Origin: Bacteroidaceae bacterium
Lineage (GTDB): Bacteria; Bacteroidota; Bacteroidia; Bacteroidales; Bacteroidaceae
Assembly: GCA_024683455.1 (NCBI GenBank)
Contig: JAIKYE010000013.1
Span: forward strand, 1-53,086
DNA length: 53,086 bases
Direction of reading: 5' to 3'
Shown: positions 20,763-29,090 of the stretch, piece after piece
How the letters are laid out: every line of letters starts with the position of its first letter
Numbering within the stretch: the stretch's first letter is position 1
Translations under genes and position numbers: made by a program
The notes under the pieces: generated by a model
Told to the model about the DNA's origin: nothing
The model's database searches: none
Seen by the model: the letters and a program-made list of their open reading frames with translations, nothing else

Positions 20763-21812
20763 TTAATATATGACCTTTGTTCCCTCACTCAACTTCTGGT
20801 ATCCTTCAGTAACAACACACTGATTGACCTTAATACCAGAGGTTATGACAACCCTGTTACCCATAGTTGCTCCTATAGTTACATCCGTACGATGTACCTT
20901 GTTGTTCTCATCTACAGACCAAACAAACAACTTCCCACTTGCTTTCTTTTGAACAGATGTCACTGGAAGCGTCAGCTGCCGCGCTTCTGTCGTCTGTTCT
21001 GATTCCAGCATAAAGGTTACGGAAGCTACCATTCCTGGCAATAACTGATGTCTACCATTAATAACATTGATACGAATATCATATGTATGTGTCAAAGCAT
21101 CTGCCTGTACACCCTTCTCAATAATACCACCTTTAAATTGCTGATTTATAGCATCAACCTTAATATTTGATGGAGTCTTAGTACCAATGCTACCAATCTC
21201 TGCTTCTGGGATGGAAACCTTCACTTTAACCTTATCAATATTAAGGACACTAACTACTGCCTGAGATGGCATGGCAGTTTCGCCAGCATTCACCTGTTTT
21301 TTTCCAATGATGCCACTCACAGGAGCAATAAGTTTGCAATCAGCCAAATTCTTCTTAGCAACCTCCAATTGAGCCTTTGCCTGTGCCACCTTACTTTGGA
21401 TTTCTACCCATTGTACCTCTGGTAAAGAGCCGTTCTCATGCAACATGCCATAACGCTGAAGGGCATCATTGGCCTGTGTCATCTGCGCCTCAGCACCGGC
21501 AAGCAGATTACGGGCCTGCGTATCATCCATCTCTGCAATAAGCTGTCCTTTGCCTACAGCCTGACCTTCGTTGACCAGAAGACGCTTTACTACACCCATA
21601 CTAGTAAAACTTACTGCAGTAGCTTCATTCTCTTCCACTATACCCACATAGGTCTGATTATCCTCGCCCGTTGTTGGCGTTACAATTTCAGTTTTTACTC
21701 TTGTGGGGACTTGCTCACATTGATTTCCACTGGCAGATCTATCATCAACTCGTTTGTCTGAGCATGAAACTACAACAAGTAGCAACATCAACAAATAATA
21801 AAGTTTCTTCAT
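20763..21812 (-). CDS. RND efflux periplasmic adaptor lipoprotein
   Basis: Membrane-fusion protein of 349 residues linking pump to TolC. The lipobox ends VVVSC (Cys17), so it is lipid-anchored. The lipoyl half-motifs flank a helical hairpin: VKRLLVNEGQAVGKGQLIAEMD (about 72-93) and CKLIAPVSGIIGKKQVNAGE (about 157-176). The hairpin helix (AGAEAQMTQANDALQRYG) is short, as in HlyD/AcrA types working with short TolC partners. First gene of the efflux operon, with its promoter facing the divergent AraC-type regulator gene. Confidence 0.92.
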   Translation of the reverse strand: MKKLYYLLMLLLVVVSCSDKRVDDRSASGNQCEQVPTRVKTEIVTPTTGEDNQTYVGIVEENEATAVSFTSMGVVKRLLVNEGQAVGKGQLIAEMDDTQARNLLAGAEAQMTQANDALQRYGMLHENGSLPEVQWVEIQSKVAQAKAQLEVAKKNLADCKLIAPVSGIIGKKQVNAGETAMPSQAVVSVLNIDKVKVKVSIPEAEIGSIGTKTPSNIKVDAINQQFKGGIIEKGVQADALTHTYDIRINVINGRHQLLPGMVASVTFMLESEQTTEARQLTLPVTSVQKKASGKLFVWSVDENNKVHRTDVTIGATMGNRVVITSGIKVNQCVVTEGYQKLSEGTKVIY

Positions 21813-21839
21813 ATACTTTTATATATTTTATTCTATTTG

Positions 21840-21847
21840 CAAAAGTA
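21840..21847 (-). promoter_or_regulatory. -7 box of the efflux operon (TACTTTTG)
   Basis: Minus-strand TACTTTTG, 27 bp before the adaptor ATG, in the divergent region shared with the AraC-type regulator, the likely controller. Confidence 0.6.
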
Positions 21848-21966
21848 TTACATTATCAGCAAACTCATATATCCCATTTCTCTTATTTTACATTCTGTTT
21901 CTCCGGTACAAGTCAAATAGAACATCTTTTTGGTCGATTTTGCCATTATATATAACGATTTATATC

Positions 21967-21974
21967 TATCTTTA
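21967..21974 (+). promoter_or_regulatory. Probable -7 box of the AraC-type gene (TATCTTTA)
   Basis: TATCTTTA differs from TAnnTTTG by the last base and lies 18 bp before the ATG at 21993, supporting that start. Confidence 0.45.
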
Positions 21975-21992
21975 CGTCCAAATTATATCATC

Positions 21993-22889
21993 ATGAATCA
22001 TCAGGAAGAAATAACATTTCAAACGCTGGCAGAAAGCGAAGAGGTCCAGATTGGCTATTCAGACAATGACATTGTAATCATTGATAGCATTCAGATGTTT
22101 GAAAAAATCAACGAAGCCCATGTCGCCATGAATGCGGTCATCATCTGTCTAAAAGGTAAAGTTCAGGGGAAACTAAATGGACATACCATTGAACTGCACA
22201 AAAACCAGATTGCAATAATTCCACAGAATGTAACTATCACGGATTTAATGATCAGCCCCGACTTTGAATCTAAAGGTCTCTTCCTTACCACAAATATCCT
22301 ACAGAGTTTCTTACGCGACCAGATGAGCGTATGGAATGCAGTGATGTACATACATCGTCTTAACGTTATCACCCTCGAAGATGATGGCATGCGATTCTAC
22401 AATTATTTCTACCATATGATTACGATGGCCATCGGGAAATTTCATAATAATCCATTCCAATCCGAGGTCGTACACGCCCTACTACGTGCAGCTATTCTAG
22501 CATTTTGCGGAAGCATAAAGAGAAACCTACCCACCACTACCCTTTCGGCCGATGCAAAAACAGCAAATTTGCATTTCCAGCGATTTCTAGAGTTACTTAA
22601 CAATAAAGGCGTCAAATACCGCACTGTAGAGGCCTATGCTAATGAACTCTGTATCACGCCAAAGTATTTTTCATCTGTCTGCAAGAAGTGCTCAGGAAAG
22701 ACGGCCAACGAGTGGATTCGTGAACGCATCCTCGAAGAAATTCGGTATTATCTGCTACAGACCGACCTCAGCAATAAGGAGATTTGTGACCAGATAGATT
22801 TTCCAAACGCTTCTTTTTTTGGAAAATACGTAAAAGAACACTTTGGCATGACTCCCGGAGAATTTCGCAAGATTAATAGCTGTAAGTAA
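21993..22889 (+). CDS. AraC-family transcriptional regulator
   Basis: A 298-residue regulator. I choose the ATG at 21993, since the longest frame begins at a TTG ahead of the probable -7 box. Residues 1-130 form a cupin-like sensor domain (KGKVQGKLNGHTIELHKNQIAIIP). The C-terminal 100 residues carry the two AraC helix-turn-helix units: RTVEAYANELCITPKYFSSVCKK-type first HTH, then SNKEICDQIDFPNASFFGKYV and the family end FGMTPGEFR. Divergent from, and adjacent to, the RND efflux operon, which it probably controls; the effector is unknown. Its 3' end overlaps the convergent 72-residue gene by 17 bp. Confidence 0.92.
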   Translation: MNHQEEITFQTLAESEEVQIGYSDNDIVIIDSIQMFEKINEAHVAMNAVIICLKGKVQGKLNGHTIELHKNQIAIIPQNVTITDLMISPDFESKGLFLTTNILQSFLRDQMSVWNAVMYIHRLNVITLEDDGMRFYNYFYHMITMAIGKFHNNPFQSEVVHALLRAAILAFCGSIKRNLPTTTLSADAKTANLHFQRFLELLNNKGVKYRTVEAYANELCITPKYFSSVCKKCSGKTANEWIRERILEEIRYYLLQTDLSNKEICDQIDFPNASFFGKYVKEHFGMTPGEFRKINSCK

Positions 22890-23091
22890 TTCCCTCGGAG
22901 AACTCAGACATCACCTGACCGTGAACATCAGTGACATGGTCATGAATCTTCTGTTTAATCTCGTCACTGAGACCTATCCAGTGTACCGTACAACGAGGGT
23001 ATCTATTATCGCCCTCAAACAACTTGCCTGCAATTCTCTCTTTCTCTGCAATGGTGAGTTGAATCCACCAATCATCTAAACTATACTTCAT
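22873..23091 (-). CDS. Small uncharacterised protein (72 aa)
   Basis: Not recognised. A soluble, acidic, Trp-rich protein (DDWWIQLTIAEKERIAGKLF, then RYPRCTVHWIGLSDEIKQKI) with a helix-strand appearance and no signal peptide. I accept it as real because it has a proper ATG, a minus-strand -7 box (TATTTTTG at 23124-23131) at normal distance, and a composition unlike random frames. It ends by running 17 bp into the 3' end of the AraC-type gene on the opposite strand, so the two mRNAs would overlap tail to tail. Confidence 0.6.
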   Translation of the reverse strand: MKYSLDDWWIQLTIAEKERIAGKLFEGDNRYPRCTVHWIGLSDEIKQKIHDHVTDVHGQVMSEFSEGITYSY

Positions 23092-23123
23092 GGTATTTCT
23101 TATTTTAAAATTGTTTCACGGGA

Positions 23124-23131
23124 CAAAAATA
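23124..23131 (-). promoter_or_regulatory. -7 box of the 72-aa gene (TATTTTTG)
   Basis: Minus-strand TATTTTTG, 32 bp from the ATG at 23091; part of the support for that small gene. Confidence 0.5.
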
Positions 23132-23320
23132 CACATTTAAGTCAGAAATCCAAAACAAAATACCATATCAAAAGTATTATTTCTGAAATTATGCAAATTT
23201 ACGCTCAAACAACAAACATGAAAACATGCTATATTTGTCTCAGGCCATGCAGGCAAGAGCTTCCACTCGGGAAAGGTAAAGAAAAATAAGCTTTTCTTTT
23301 GTTCTTCTCTCGCTTATTTG

Positions 23321-23328
23321 TACCTTTG
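23321..23328 (+). promoter_or_regulatory. -7 box of the flavodiiron gene (TACCTTTG)
   Basis: TACCTTTG followed by GCAAG. It rules out the ATG at 23299 and leaves the ATGs at 23341 and 23371. A second box-like TATATTTG at 23230-23237 lies further upstream, followed by a 10-codon open frame starting at 23249. Confidence 0.65.
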
Positions 23329-23370
23329 CAAGAAGAAAAAATGAACTATAAAAGTAAACAACACTATTTT

Positions 23371-24525
23371 ATGAAAGCAAATATCAAATACATAGGCTGC
23401 GACGATGCTCAGTTAGACCTTTTTGAGAGCCAGTATGTTACCCCGGAAGGTATGTGTTATAATAGTTACCTAATTATGGACGAGAAGATAGCTGTAATGG
23501 ATAGTGTTGACCCGCGAAAAACAGACGAGTGGTTACAGAACCTTTCTACAGCACTCGAGGGTCGCACTCCCGATTATCTTGTTGTCCAACACATGGAACC
23601 AGACCACTCAGGGTCTCTCTCTGCATTCCGTAAACTTTACCCAACAGCTACTATCGTTGCTTCAGAGAAAGCCCTCTCCATCATGAAGCAATTTGACGAA
23701 AAGACATGTTTTACCCCTACCATGGCCGTAAAGGAGGGAGACACAATCAGCCTTGGTAAACGCACGCTACAGTTTATTGGCGCCCCCATGATTCATTGGC
23801 CAGAGGTAATTGTAACCTATTGCCCTGAAGAGAAAACACTTTTCTCAGCAGATGCTTTTGGCAAGTTTGGCGTTATAGATGCTGATTCCGACGATTGGGC
23901 ATGTGAAGCTCGCCGATATTACTTTAACATTTGTGGCAAATACGGCGTCCCTGTAAGCACCCTTCTCAAAAAAGCCGCAGCACTGGATATTCAGACCATC
24001 TGCCCATTACATGGGCCAATTTTGGAAGATGTGAAATTGAAAGAAGCTATCAAGCTTTACTCTATCTGGGGCAATTATGGTGTAGAGACCGAAGGTGTTC
24101 TGGTAGCTCATGCCTCAATACACGGCAATACCAAGAAAGCAGCCTTGAAGTTAGCAGAGATTCTCCAACAAAAAGGAGCGAAGAAGGTAGTGGTGGCCGA
24201 TCTCTGCCGAGATGATATGGCGGAAGTCATAGAAGACGCTTTCCGTATGAACAAATTGGTGGTTTGCGCCTCGTCTTATGACGGTGACGTATTCCCACCC
24301 ATGCACATGTTCTTGTGGAAGCTGAAACTCAAGGCTTACCAGAACCGTACCATTGGTATTCTGGAAAATGGCACGTGGGCACCTTCTGCAGGAAAAGCCA
24401 TGCGCGCCATTATAGAACAGATGAAGAATGTCAACATTGTCGAGCCTACTGTCACCATCCGCTCCTCGCTAAAGGAAGCAGACATTCCTGCCTTAGAAGT
24501 TTTGGCAGACGGAATACTCGCTTAA
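23371..24525 (+). CDS. Flavodiiron protein (A-type flavoprotein, FprA-like)
   Basis: Oxygen- or NO-reducing cytosolic enzyme that helps anaerobes survive oxygen. From the ATG at 23371 it has 384 residues, and the family N-terminus aligns there (MKANIKYIGCDDAQLDLFES). The metallo-beta-lactamase-like di-iron domain shows His74-x-Glu76-x-Asp78-His79 (HMEPDHSG), the DAFG motif, and LHGP. The C-terminal flavodoxin domain begins near residue 245 with the FMN loop ASIHGNTK. There is no rubredoxin extension. Monocistronic: its stop is 12 bp from the convergent gmd stop. Reduced partner (rubredoxin or other) is not in the window. Confidence 0.93.
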   Translation: MKANIKYIGCDDAQLDLFESQYVTPEGMCYNSYLIMDEKIAVMDSVDPRKTDEWLQNLSTALEGRTPDYLVVQHMEPDHSGSLSAFRKLYPTATIVASEKALSIMKQFDEKTCFTPTMAVKEGDTISLGKRTLQFIGAPMIHWPEVIVTYCPEEKTLFSADAFGKFGVIDADSDDWACEARRYYFNICGKYGVPVSTLLKKAAALDIQTICPLHGPILEDVKLKEAIKLYSIWGNYGVETEGVLVAHASIHGNTKKAALKLAEILQQKGAKKVVVADLCRDDMAEVIEDAFRMNKLVVCASSYDGDVFPPMHMFLWKLKLKAYQNRTIGILENGTWAPSAGKAMRAIIEQMKNVNIVEPTVTIRSSLKEADIPALEVLADGILA

Positions 24526-24537
24526 GATAAAGGTACC

Positions 24538-25629
24538 TTATTTAACAATACCTTTCTCTAGGTACTCTGCGAGATTCATACGAACTTTGGCAGCTACGCC
24601 CTCGCCGGCAACCTTAGCCATGTCATGCTCAGTCATCAAACGGACAAGCTCCTCAAAGGATGTCTTTGATGGATTCCAGCCCAATTCGGTCTTTGCCTTG
24701 GTAGGATCACCCAGAAGATTTACAACATCTGTTGGGCGGTAGAAATCCTCGCTGACGGCAACGACCGTGCGGCCGGTTTTAACATCAATTCCTATCTCGT
24801 TAATACCTTCGCCTTCCCACCGAAGCTCTATGCCGGCATAGTGAAAAGCAAGGGTGGCAAACTCACGGACAGTATGCTGTACGCCCGTAGCAATCACAAA
24901 GTCCTCTGGCGTAGGATGCTGAAGGATAAGCCACATACACTCTACGTAATCCTTGGCATATCCCCAATCTCGCTTGGAATCCAGATTTCCCAAATACAGG
25001 CAATCTTGGTTTCCTTGAGCTATACGAGCTGCAGCAAGAGTAATTTTACGAGTAACGAAGGTCTCGCCACGCCTTTCTGACTCGTGATTAAACAGGATAC
25101 CAGAACAACAGAACATATCATAGGCCTCGCGATACTCTTTAACAATCCAATAGCCATAAAGTTTAGCTACAGCATAGGGGCTATATGGATGGAAAGGAGT
25201 TTGCTCATTCTGAGGAATCTCCTCAACCTTACCATAAAGTTCTGAGGTTGACGCTTGATAAATCTTACAACTCTTCTCCAAATGATTAGTACGAACTGCC
25301 TCCAATATACGAAGCACACCAACGGCATCTACATCGGCAGTGAATTCGGGCGCATCAAAAGAAACCTGAACATGGCTCTGAGCAGCCAGATTATAGATTT
25401 CTGTCGGCTGAACCTTACCTACAAGTTTCACAAGTGACATAGAGTCACCCATATCAGCATAATGAAGGTGAAAATTAGGTTTCCCCTCGAGATGAGCAAT
25501 ACGCTCGCGGAAATCTACAGAAGAACGACGAATAATGCCGTGCACTTCATATCCCTTGGCCAGCAGAAACTCAGAAAGAAAGGAACCGTCCTGCCCCGTA
25601 ACACCTGTAATTAATGCTTTTTTATTCAT
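24538..25629 (-). CDS. gmd: GDP-mannose 4,6-dehydratase
   Basis: Converts GDP-D-mannose to GDP-4-keto-6-deoxy-mannose, the first step to GDP-L-fucose. The 363-residue protein has the NADP-binding start [19 protein letters not shown], the RRSS loop ([13 protein letters not shown]) of Gmd, the SDR triad with TSELYGK and YxxxK ([13 protein letters not shown]), and [10 protein letters not shown]. It is 29 bp downstream of fcl, the enzyme for the next steps; the gene order is reversed relative to the pathway. GDP-fucose would feed capsule, O-antigen or protein O-glycosylation, which is typical for Bacteroidales. Confidence 0.97.
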   Translation of the reverse strand: MNKKALITGVTGQDGSFLSEFLLAKGYEVHGIIRRSSVDFRERIAHLEGKPNFHLHYADMGDSMSLVKLVGKVQPTEIYNLAAQSHVQVSFDAPEFTADVDAVGVLRILEAVRTNHLEKSCKIYQASTSELYGKVEEIPQNEQTPFHPYSPYAVAKLYGYWIVKEYREAYDMFCCSGILFNHESERRGETFVTRKITLAAARIAQGNQDCLYLGNLDSKRDWGYAKDYVECMWLILQHPTPEDFVIATGVQHTVREFATLAFHYAGIELRWEGEGINEIGIDVKTGRTVVAVSEDFYRPTDVVNLLGDPTKAKTELGWNPSKTSFEELVRLMTEHDMAKVAGEGVAAKVRMNLAEYLEKGIVK

Positions 25630-25658
25630 ATCTTTTAATTCTCAAAATATAATTCATT

Positions 25659-26600
25659 TTATCTTTCAGCCCGCATAGGATTATTCAAGAAATCTGAATA
25701 TGCCAAGCGGATGCCATCTTCTAATTCAGTCTTATAGGTCCAACCCAATTTGGTAGCTTTGCTAATATCTAATAGTTTTCTGGGCGTTCCATTAGGACGT
25801 GTAGTATCCCATTCTATACGTCCTTTGTACCCTACGACCTTGGCGACCAATTCTGTGAGCGCTTTAATAGTAAGTTCCTTACCAGTTCCAGCATTAACCG
25901 TTTCATTGCCGCTATAGTTGTTCATTAAGAATACGCATAGATTTGCAAGGTCATCTACATACAGAAACTCGCGCAAAGGACTGCCGTCACCCCAGCAGGT
26001 AACACTTTCGGCACCAGCTTCTTTTGCTTCATGAAACCTACGAATGAGAGCTGGCAACACGTGACTATGCTCTGGATGATAATTATCATTTGGACCATAC
26101 AAATTAGTGGGCATAACAGAAATATAATCAGTTCCATATTGACGATTCAGGTACTCACAATACTTAAGTCCGCTTATTTTGGCTAACGCATAAGCCTCGT
26201 TTGTCTGTTCCAATGACGAGGTGAGCAAGCAACTTTCAGGCATGGGCTGTGGCGCCAAGCGGGGATAGATACAACTACTACCCAAGAACTCCAGTTTCTT
26301 ACAACCATTCTTCCAAGCAGCATTGATGACATTCATCTCCAAAATCATATTCTGGTACATAAAATCAGCCAACGCACTTTGGTTGGCGACAATACCCCCG
26401 ACCTTGGCTGCGGCAAGAAAAACGTATTCAGGTTTCTCCTCGGCAAAGAATTTCTCCACATCAGCCTGCCGTGTAAGATCCAATTCACTATGAGTACGTG
26501 TCACAATATTCGTATACCCCTGACGCTGCAACTCGCGAACGATTGAACTTCCAACCATTCCACGATGTCCTGCAACATATATTTTACTATTCTTCTTCAT
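25659..26600 (-). CDS. fcl: GDP-L-fucose synthase
   Basis: Epimerase-reductase that finishes GDP-L-fucose from the Gmd product. I use the ATG at 26600 (313 residues) because the longest frame begins at a TTG. Visible are GHRGMVGSSIVRELQ (NADPH-binding), the Fcl-typical SSCIYPRLAPQPMPE, the catalytic YALAKISGLKYCEYLNRQ (YxxxK), and NLYGPNDNYHPEHSHVLPALIRRFHEA. Its start is 12 bp after the SDR gene. Same operon as gmd. Confidence 0.97.
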   Translation of the reverse strand: MKKNSKIYVAGHRGMVGSSIVRELQRQGYTNIVTRTHSELDLTRQADVEKFFAEEKPEYVFLAAAKVGGIVANQSALADFMYQNMILEMNVINAAWKNGCKKLEFLGSSCIYPRLAPQPMPESCLLTSSLEQTNEAYALAKISGLKYCEYLNRQYGTDYISVMPTNLYGPNDNYHPEHSHVLPALIRRFHEAKEAGAESVTCWGDGSPLREFLYVDDLANLCVFLMNNYSGNETVNAGTGKELTIKALTELVAKVVGYKGRIEWDTTRPNGTPRKLLDISKATKLGWTYKTELEDGIRLAYSDFLNNPMRAER

Positions 26601-26612
26601 ACACAATTTATA

Positions 26613-27413
26613 TTAGAATGATGACTTTAAATCAATCTTCCGAATCAAGAAAGAAAGCAAACAGTTGGGTATCATAGGACAAAGCATAATTACAAGACGG
26701 TCAGAAAGACATGGAATGAGAGTTGATTTACGACGGAACATTGCTTTGAGTGCAAGACGTGTAGCCTTCTCTGGTGAAATCATAAAACCAAAACGCAGAA
26801 GCAACTTACGGTAACGCATCAAAAGCGGGAAACGAATAAGTGGCGTATCAACAGCAGCAAAAATAGCTGTAGTAATACTTACCGGAGAGCCTTTACATTC
26901 AATGCGCAATTCCCTCGAATAACCCTTAACAAACCGTTTGGTACATCCATACATACCTATAACGGGCCAATCCATCCATGCGGTAATAGAAGAAATATTA
27001 AGGACAAACCCGCCATTCAGCTCCTTCATAAGAGGAATAAAATGACGACATAGCAACAAAGGTGTTGTGCAATGAAGAGCGATGATGCCTTGGAGACGTT
27101 GCGGATCGGTATCTTCAATAGCTGATGTAACGAGCATACCCGCATTGTTTATCAGGATTTTCACTTGCCAACCCATTGTTTCACATTGGTTAGCAATTTG
27201 ATCTGCAGCATCAGACAGCGTAAGATCAATACACATAACAGGTGCAGGAACGCCGAATTTATGAGATATCTGTTTGGAAAGCTCCTGTGCGGCTTCCCCG
27301 TTTATATCAACCAAAAGAACTCCATATCCCATCTCTGCCAATTGAAGGGCATAACAACGGCCCATACCAGAAGCAGCACCTGTTATAATAGCATATTTTA
27401 TATCTGTGTTCAC
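26613..27413 (-). CDS. SDR-family oxidoreductase
   Basis: Classical short-chain dehydrogenase of 266 residues beginning with GTG (27411-27413). No in-frame ATG is available ahead of the nucleotide-binding motif TGAASGMG (residues 11-18). NNAG (89-92), Ser141/Ser142 and Tyr155-x3-Lys159 (MYGCTKRFVKGYSREL) complete the active site. The C-terminal 70 residues are hydrophobic and basic (FGFMISPEKATRLALKAMF), suggesting membrane contact as in SDRs acting on lipids or long acyl chains. Substrate unknown. Sits directly upstream of fcl-gmd (12 bp to fcl), but the link with fucose synthesis may only be co-transcription. Confidence 0.85.
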   Translation of the reverse strand: MNTDIKYAIITGAASGMGRCYALQLAEMGYGVLLVDINGEAAQELSKQISHKFGVPAPVMCIDLTLSDAADQIANQCETMGWQVKILINNAGMLVTSAIEDTDPQRLQGIIALHCTTPLLLCRHFIPLMKELNGGFVLNISSITAWMDWPVIGMYGCTKRFVKGYSRELRIECKGSPVSITTAIFAAVDTPLIRFPLLMRYRKLLLRFGFMISPEKATRLALKAMFRRKSTLIPCLSDRLVIMLCPMIPNCLLSFLIRKIDLKSSF

Positions 27414-27461
27414 AATCGAATATTATTAAAGAGATGATAGTTGCAAGACATGTTTAAAAGA

Positions 27462-27872
27462 CTACTGTAATCTCATTTTAAAATCAGACGAAACCTTCAC
27501 CAACTTACGATCTACTACACGCTTAACCACAACTGTTCCGTCAAGGTGTAAAGCGTAGATACTGTCAGACTGTTGCGTGAGGGTAGCCTTCTGCGTCTCA
27601 CTACCCAAATCATTACTCAACTTAATCGTTGCCGTTTTGTCATCTTGTATTTTAAAGCTGGTAATCATCCACACACCATATATATTACCACCCAAATAGC
27701 CATTCATAGGACCGAACATCTCCATGCCTGGCACTTCTATACTCTCTTCATAAAGGTCTATATGCAGGCGAATATCCTCCTCTGAGCAATAAAGCTTGAG
27801 TTTCCAAGGTCCTTGCGCATATATAGAAGAAATACCCAATAGGAAAAAGAGAGAAAAGAGAATATGTTTCAT
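27462..27872 (-). CDS. Small exported protein of unknown function
   Basis: 136 residues with a Sec signal peptide (MKHILFSLFFLLGISSIYAQ) and no lipobox. The mature part is predicted all-beta: alternating hydrophobic strands (WKLKLYCSEEDIRLHIDL, YGVWMITSFKIQDDKTATIKL, SIYALHLDGTVVVKRV), like a small lipocalin- or DUF-type periplasmic fold. I do not recognise the family. It lies 6 bp downstream of the CaCA antiporter gene and 48 bp upstream of the SDR, in the same direction. Confidence 0.75.
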   Translation of the reverse strand: MKHILFSLFFLLGISSIYAQGPWKLKLYCSEEDIRLHIDLYEESIEVPGMEMFGPMNGYLGGNIYGVWMITSFKIQDDKTATIKLSNDLGSETQKATLTQQSDSIYALHLDGTVVVKRVVDRKLVKVSSDFKMRLQ

Positions 27873-27878
27873 ACGAAA

Positions 27879-28811
27879 TTACATTATTAATATATAAACA
27901 AGATATGCAATATATGCAGTTAGAAGTATAAAACCTTTATAACTATTAAGGCTACGTCTTGAGAAAGCCAATGTCCACAATAAAATATTTGAAAAGATGA
28001 GTGTAAACCAATCAGCAACAGATATGTCAGAAACAGCCATGGGCTTGACAATGCTACAGACACCAATCACAAAGGCAATATTAAAAACATTGCTGCCAAT
28101 AGCATTACCTAAAGCCAGTCCGTCGCTTCCCTTACGAGCTGCCATTACACTGGTAGCCAACTCAGGCAGACTGGTGCCGGCTGCAAGAATAGTTAGACCA
28201 ATGACACGTTCACTAACTCCCCATTCGCGTGCTAAACCTGCTGCATTATCTACCATAAGCTGACCACCATATACAAGACAGACGCAGCCGACAACCAAGA
28301 GAACAAGAATCTTCAGAATAGACACCTGCTCACCTTTACCTTCCTCTTCTCCAATAGTTATAGATTTGTTTCTGGAACGCCAGAAAGTATAATACAGAAA
28401 GAAAACAAAGAAAAGCATAAGGACGGCACCATCTAACCTTTTTATATTGCCATCAAAATATGCAACGGAGAATAGACATAGAGCAGCCAATAAGCTGATG
28501 GGAATATCGAAAATCAGCAATGAACGCTCCACAGGCATCTTCATCATCATTGCTGAAGCACCCACAATAACAAGAGTATTAAAGATATTACTTCCCACTA
28601 TGTTGCCAACACTCATATCAGCACTACCCTTTAGTACACTGAAGAAACTAACCATAAACTCAGGCAGACTGGTGCCAAGAGCGACAATTGTGAGACCAAT
28701 AACCATCTCACTAACATTCCAACGGCGTGCTATAGCGCATGCCCCGTCAGTGAACCTGTCGGCTCCCCATAACACAAGGGTAATGCCAACAATAAGCAAC
28801 AAACAATTCAT
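27879..28811 (-). CDS. CaCA-family calcium/sodium antiporter
   Basis: Inner-membrane exchanger of about 310 residues with ten predicted helices and the two inverted alpha repeats of the YrbG-type branch: GTSLPEFMVSFFSVLKGSAD with GNIVGSNIFNT, and GTSLPELATSVMAARKGSDG with GNAIGSNVFNI. The Glu residues in both GTSLPE motifs are the cation ligands. The longest frame starts at 28859, but a minus-strand TAACTTTG box at 28830-28837 lies inside that extension. The real start is therefore the ATG at 28820 or, more likely, 28811. It leads the operon running through the small exported protein, SDR, fcl and gmd. Confidence 0.93.
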   Translation of the reverse strand: MNCLLLIVGITLVLWGADRFTDGACAIARRWNVSEMVIGLTIVALGTSLPEFMVSFFSVLKGSADMSVGNIVGSNIFNTLVIVGASAMMMKMPVERSLLIFDIPISLLAALCLFSVAYFDGNIKRLDGAVLMLFFVFFLYYTFWRSRNKSITIGEEEGKGEQVSILKILVLLVVGCVCLVYGGQLMVDNAAGLAREWGVSERVIGLTILAAGTSLPELATSVMAARKGSDGLALGNAIGSNVFNIAFVIGVCSIVKPMAVSDISVADWFTLIFSNILLWTLAFSRRSLNSYKGFILLTAYIAYLVYILIM

Positions 28812-28829
28812 CAATATCATAACAGAGCA

Positions 28830-28837
28830 CAAAGTTA
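28830..28837 (-). promoter_or_regulatory. -7 box of the antiporter gene (TAACTTTG)
   Basis: Minus-strand TAACTTTG, 10 bp before the ATG at 28820 and 19 bp before the one at 28811. Use of 28820 would make the mRNA nearly leaderless. Confidence 0.6.
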
Positions 28838-29020
28838 CGATTATGTGAGAGATTAACAAAATAAATCACGCTTATTTTTTTATTTGAACGAAGGTAAGTT
28901 TAACACATTGGCATATAGTTATAACTTTTTTTTGCATATACATAGGAATAAATAGGGATTATTCACTTTTGAGTAGGGATTTTTCCTTTTATGAGACCTT
29001 GCAAATTGAAAATATTTTTG

Positions 29021-29028
29021 TACATTTG
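29021..29028 (+). promoter_or_regulatory. -7 box of the TPR protein gene (TACATTTG)
   Basis: TACATTTG 63 bp upstream of the ATG. The rest of the antiporter-TPR gap (28860-29020) is A/T-rich with no other clear signal. Confidence 0.55.
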
Positions 29029-29090
29029 CAAACGAAAAATTAGCATAAAGGCAAATAACAGTAATAAAAAATCAAATAAATCATACAAAA

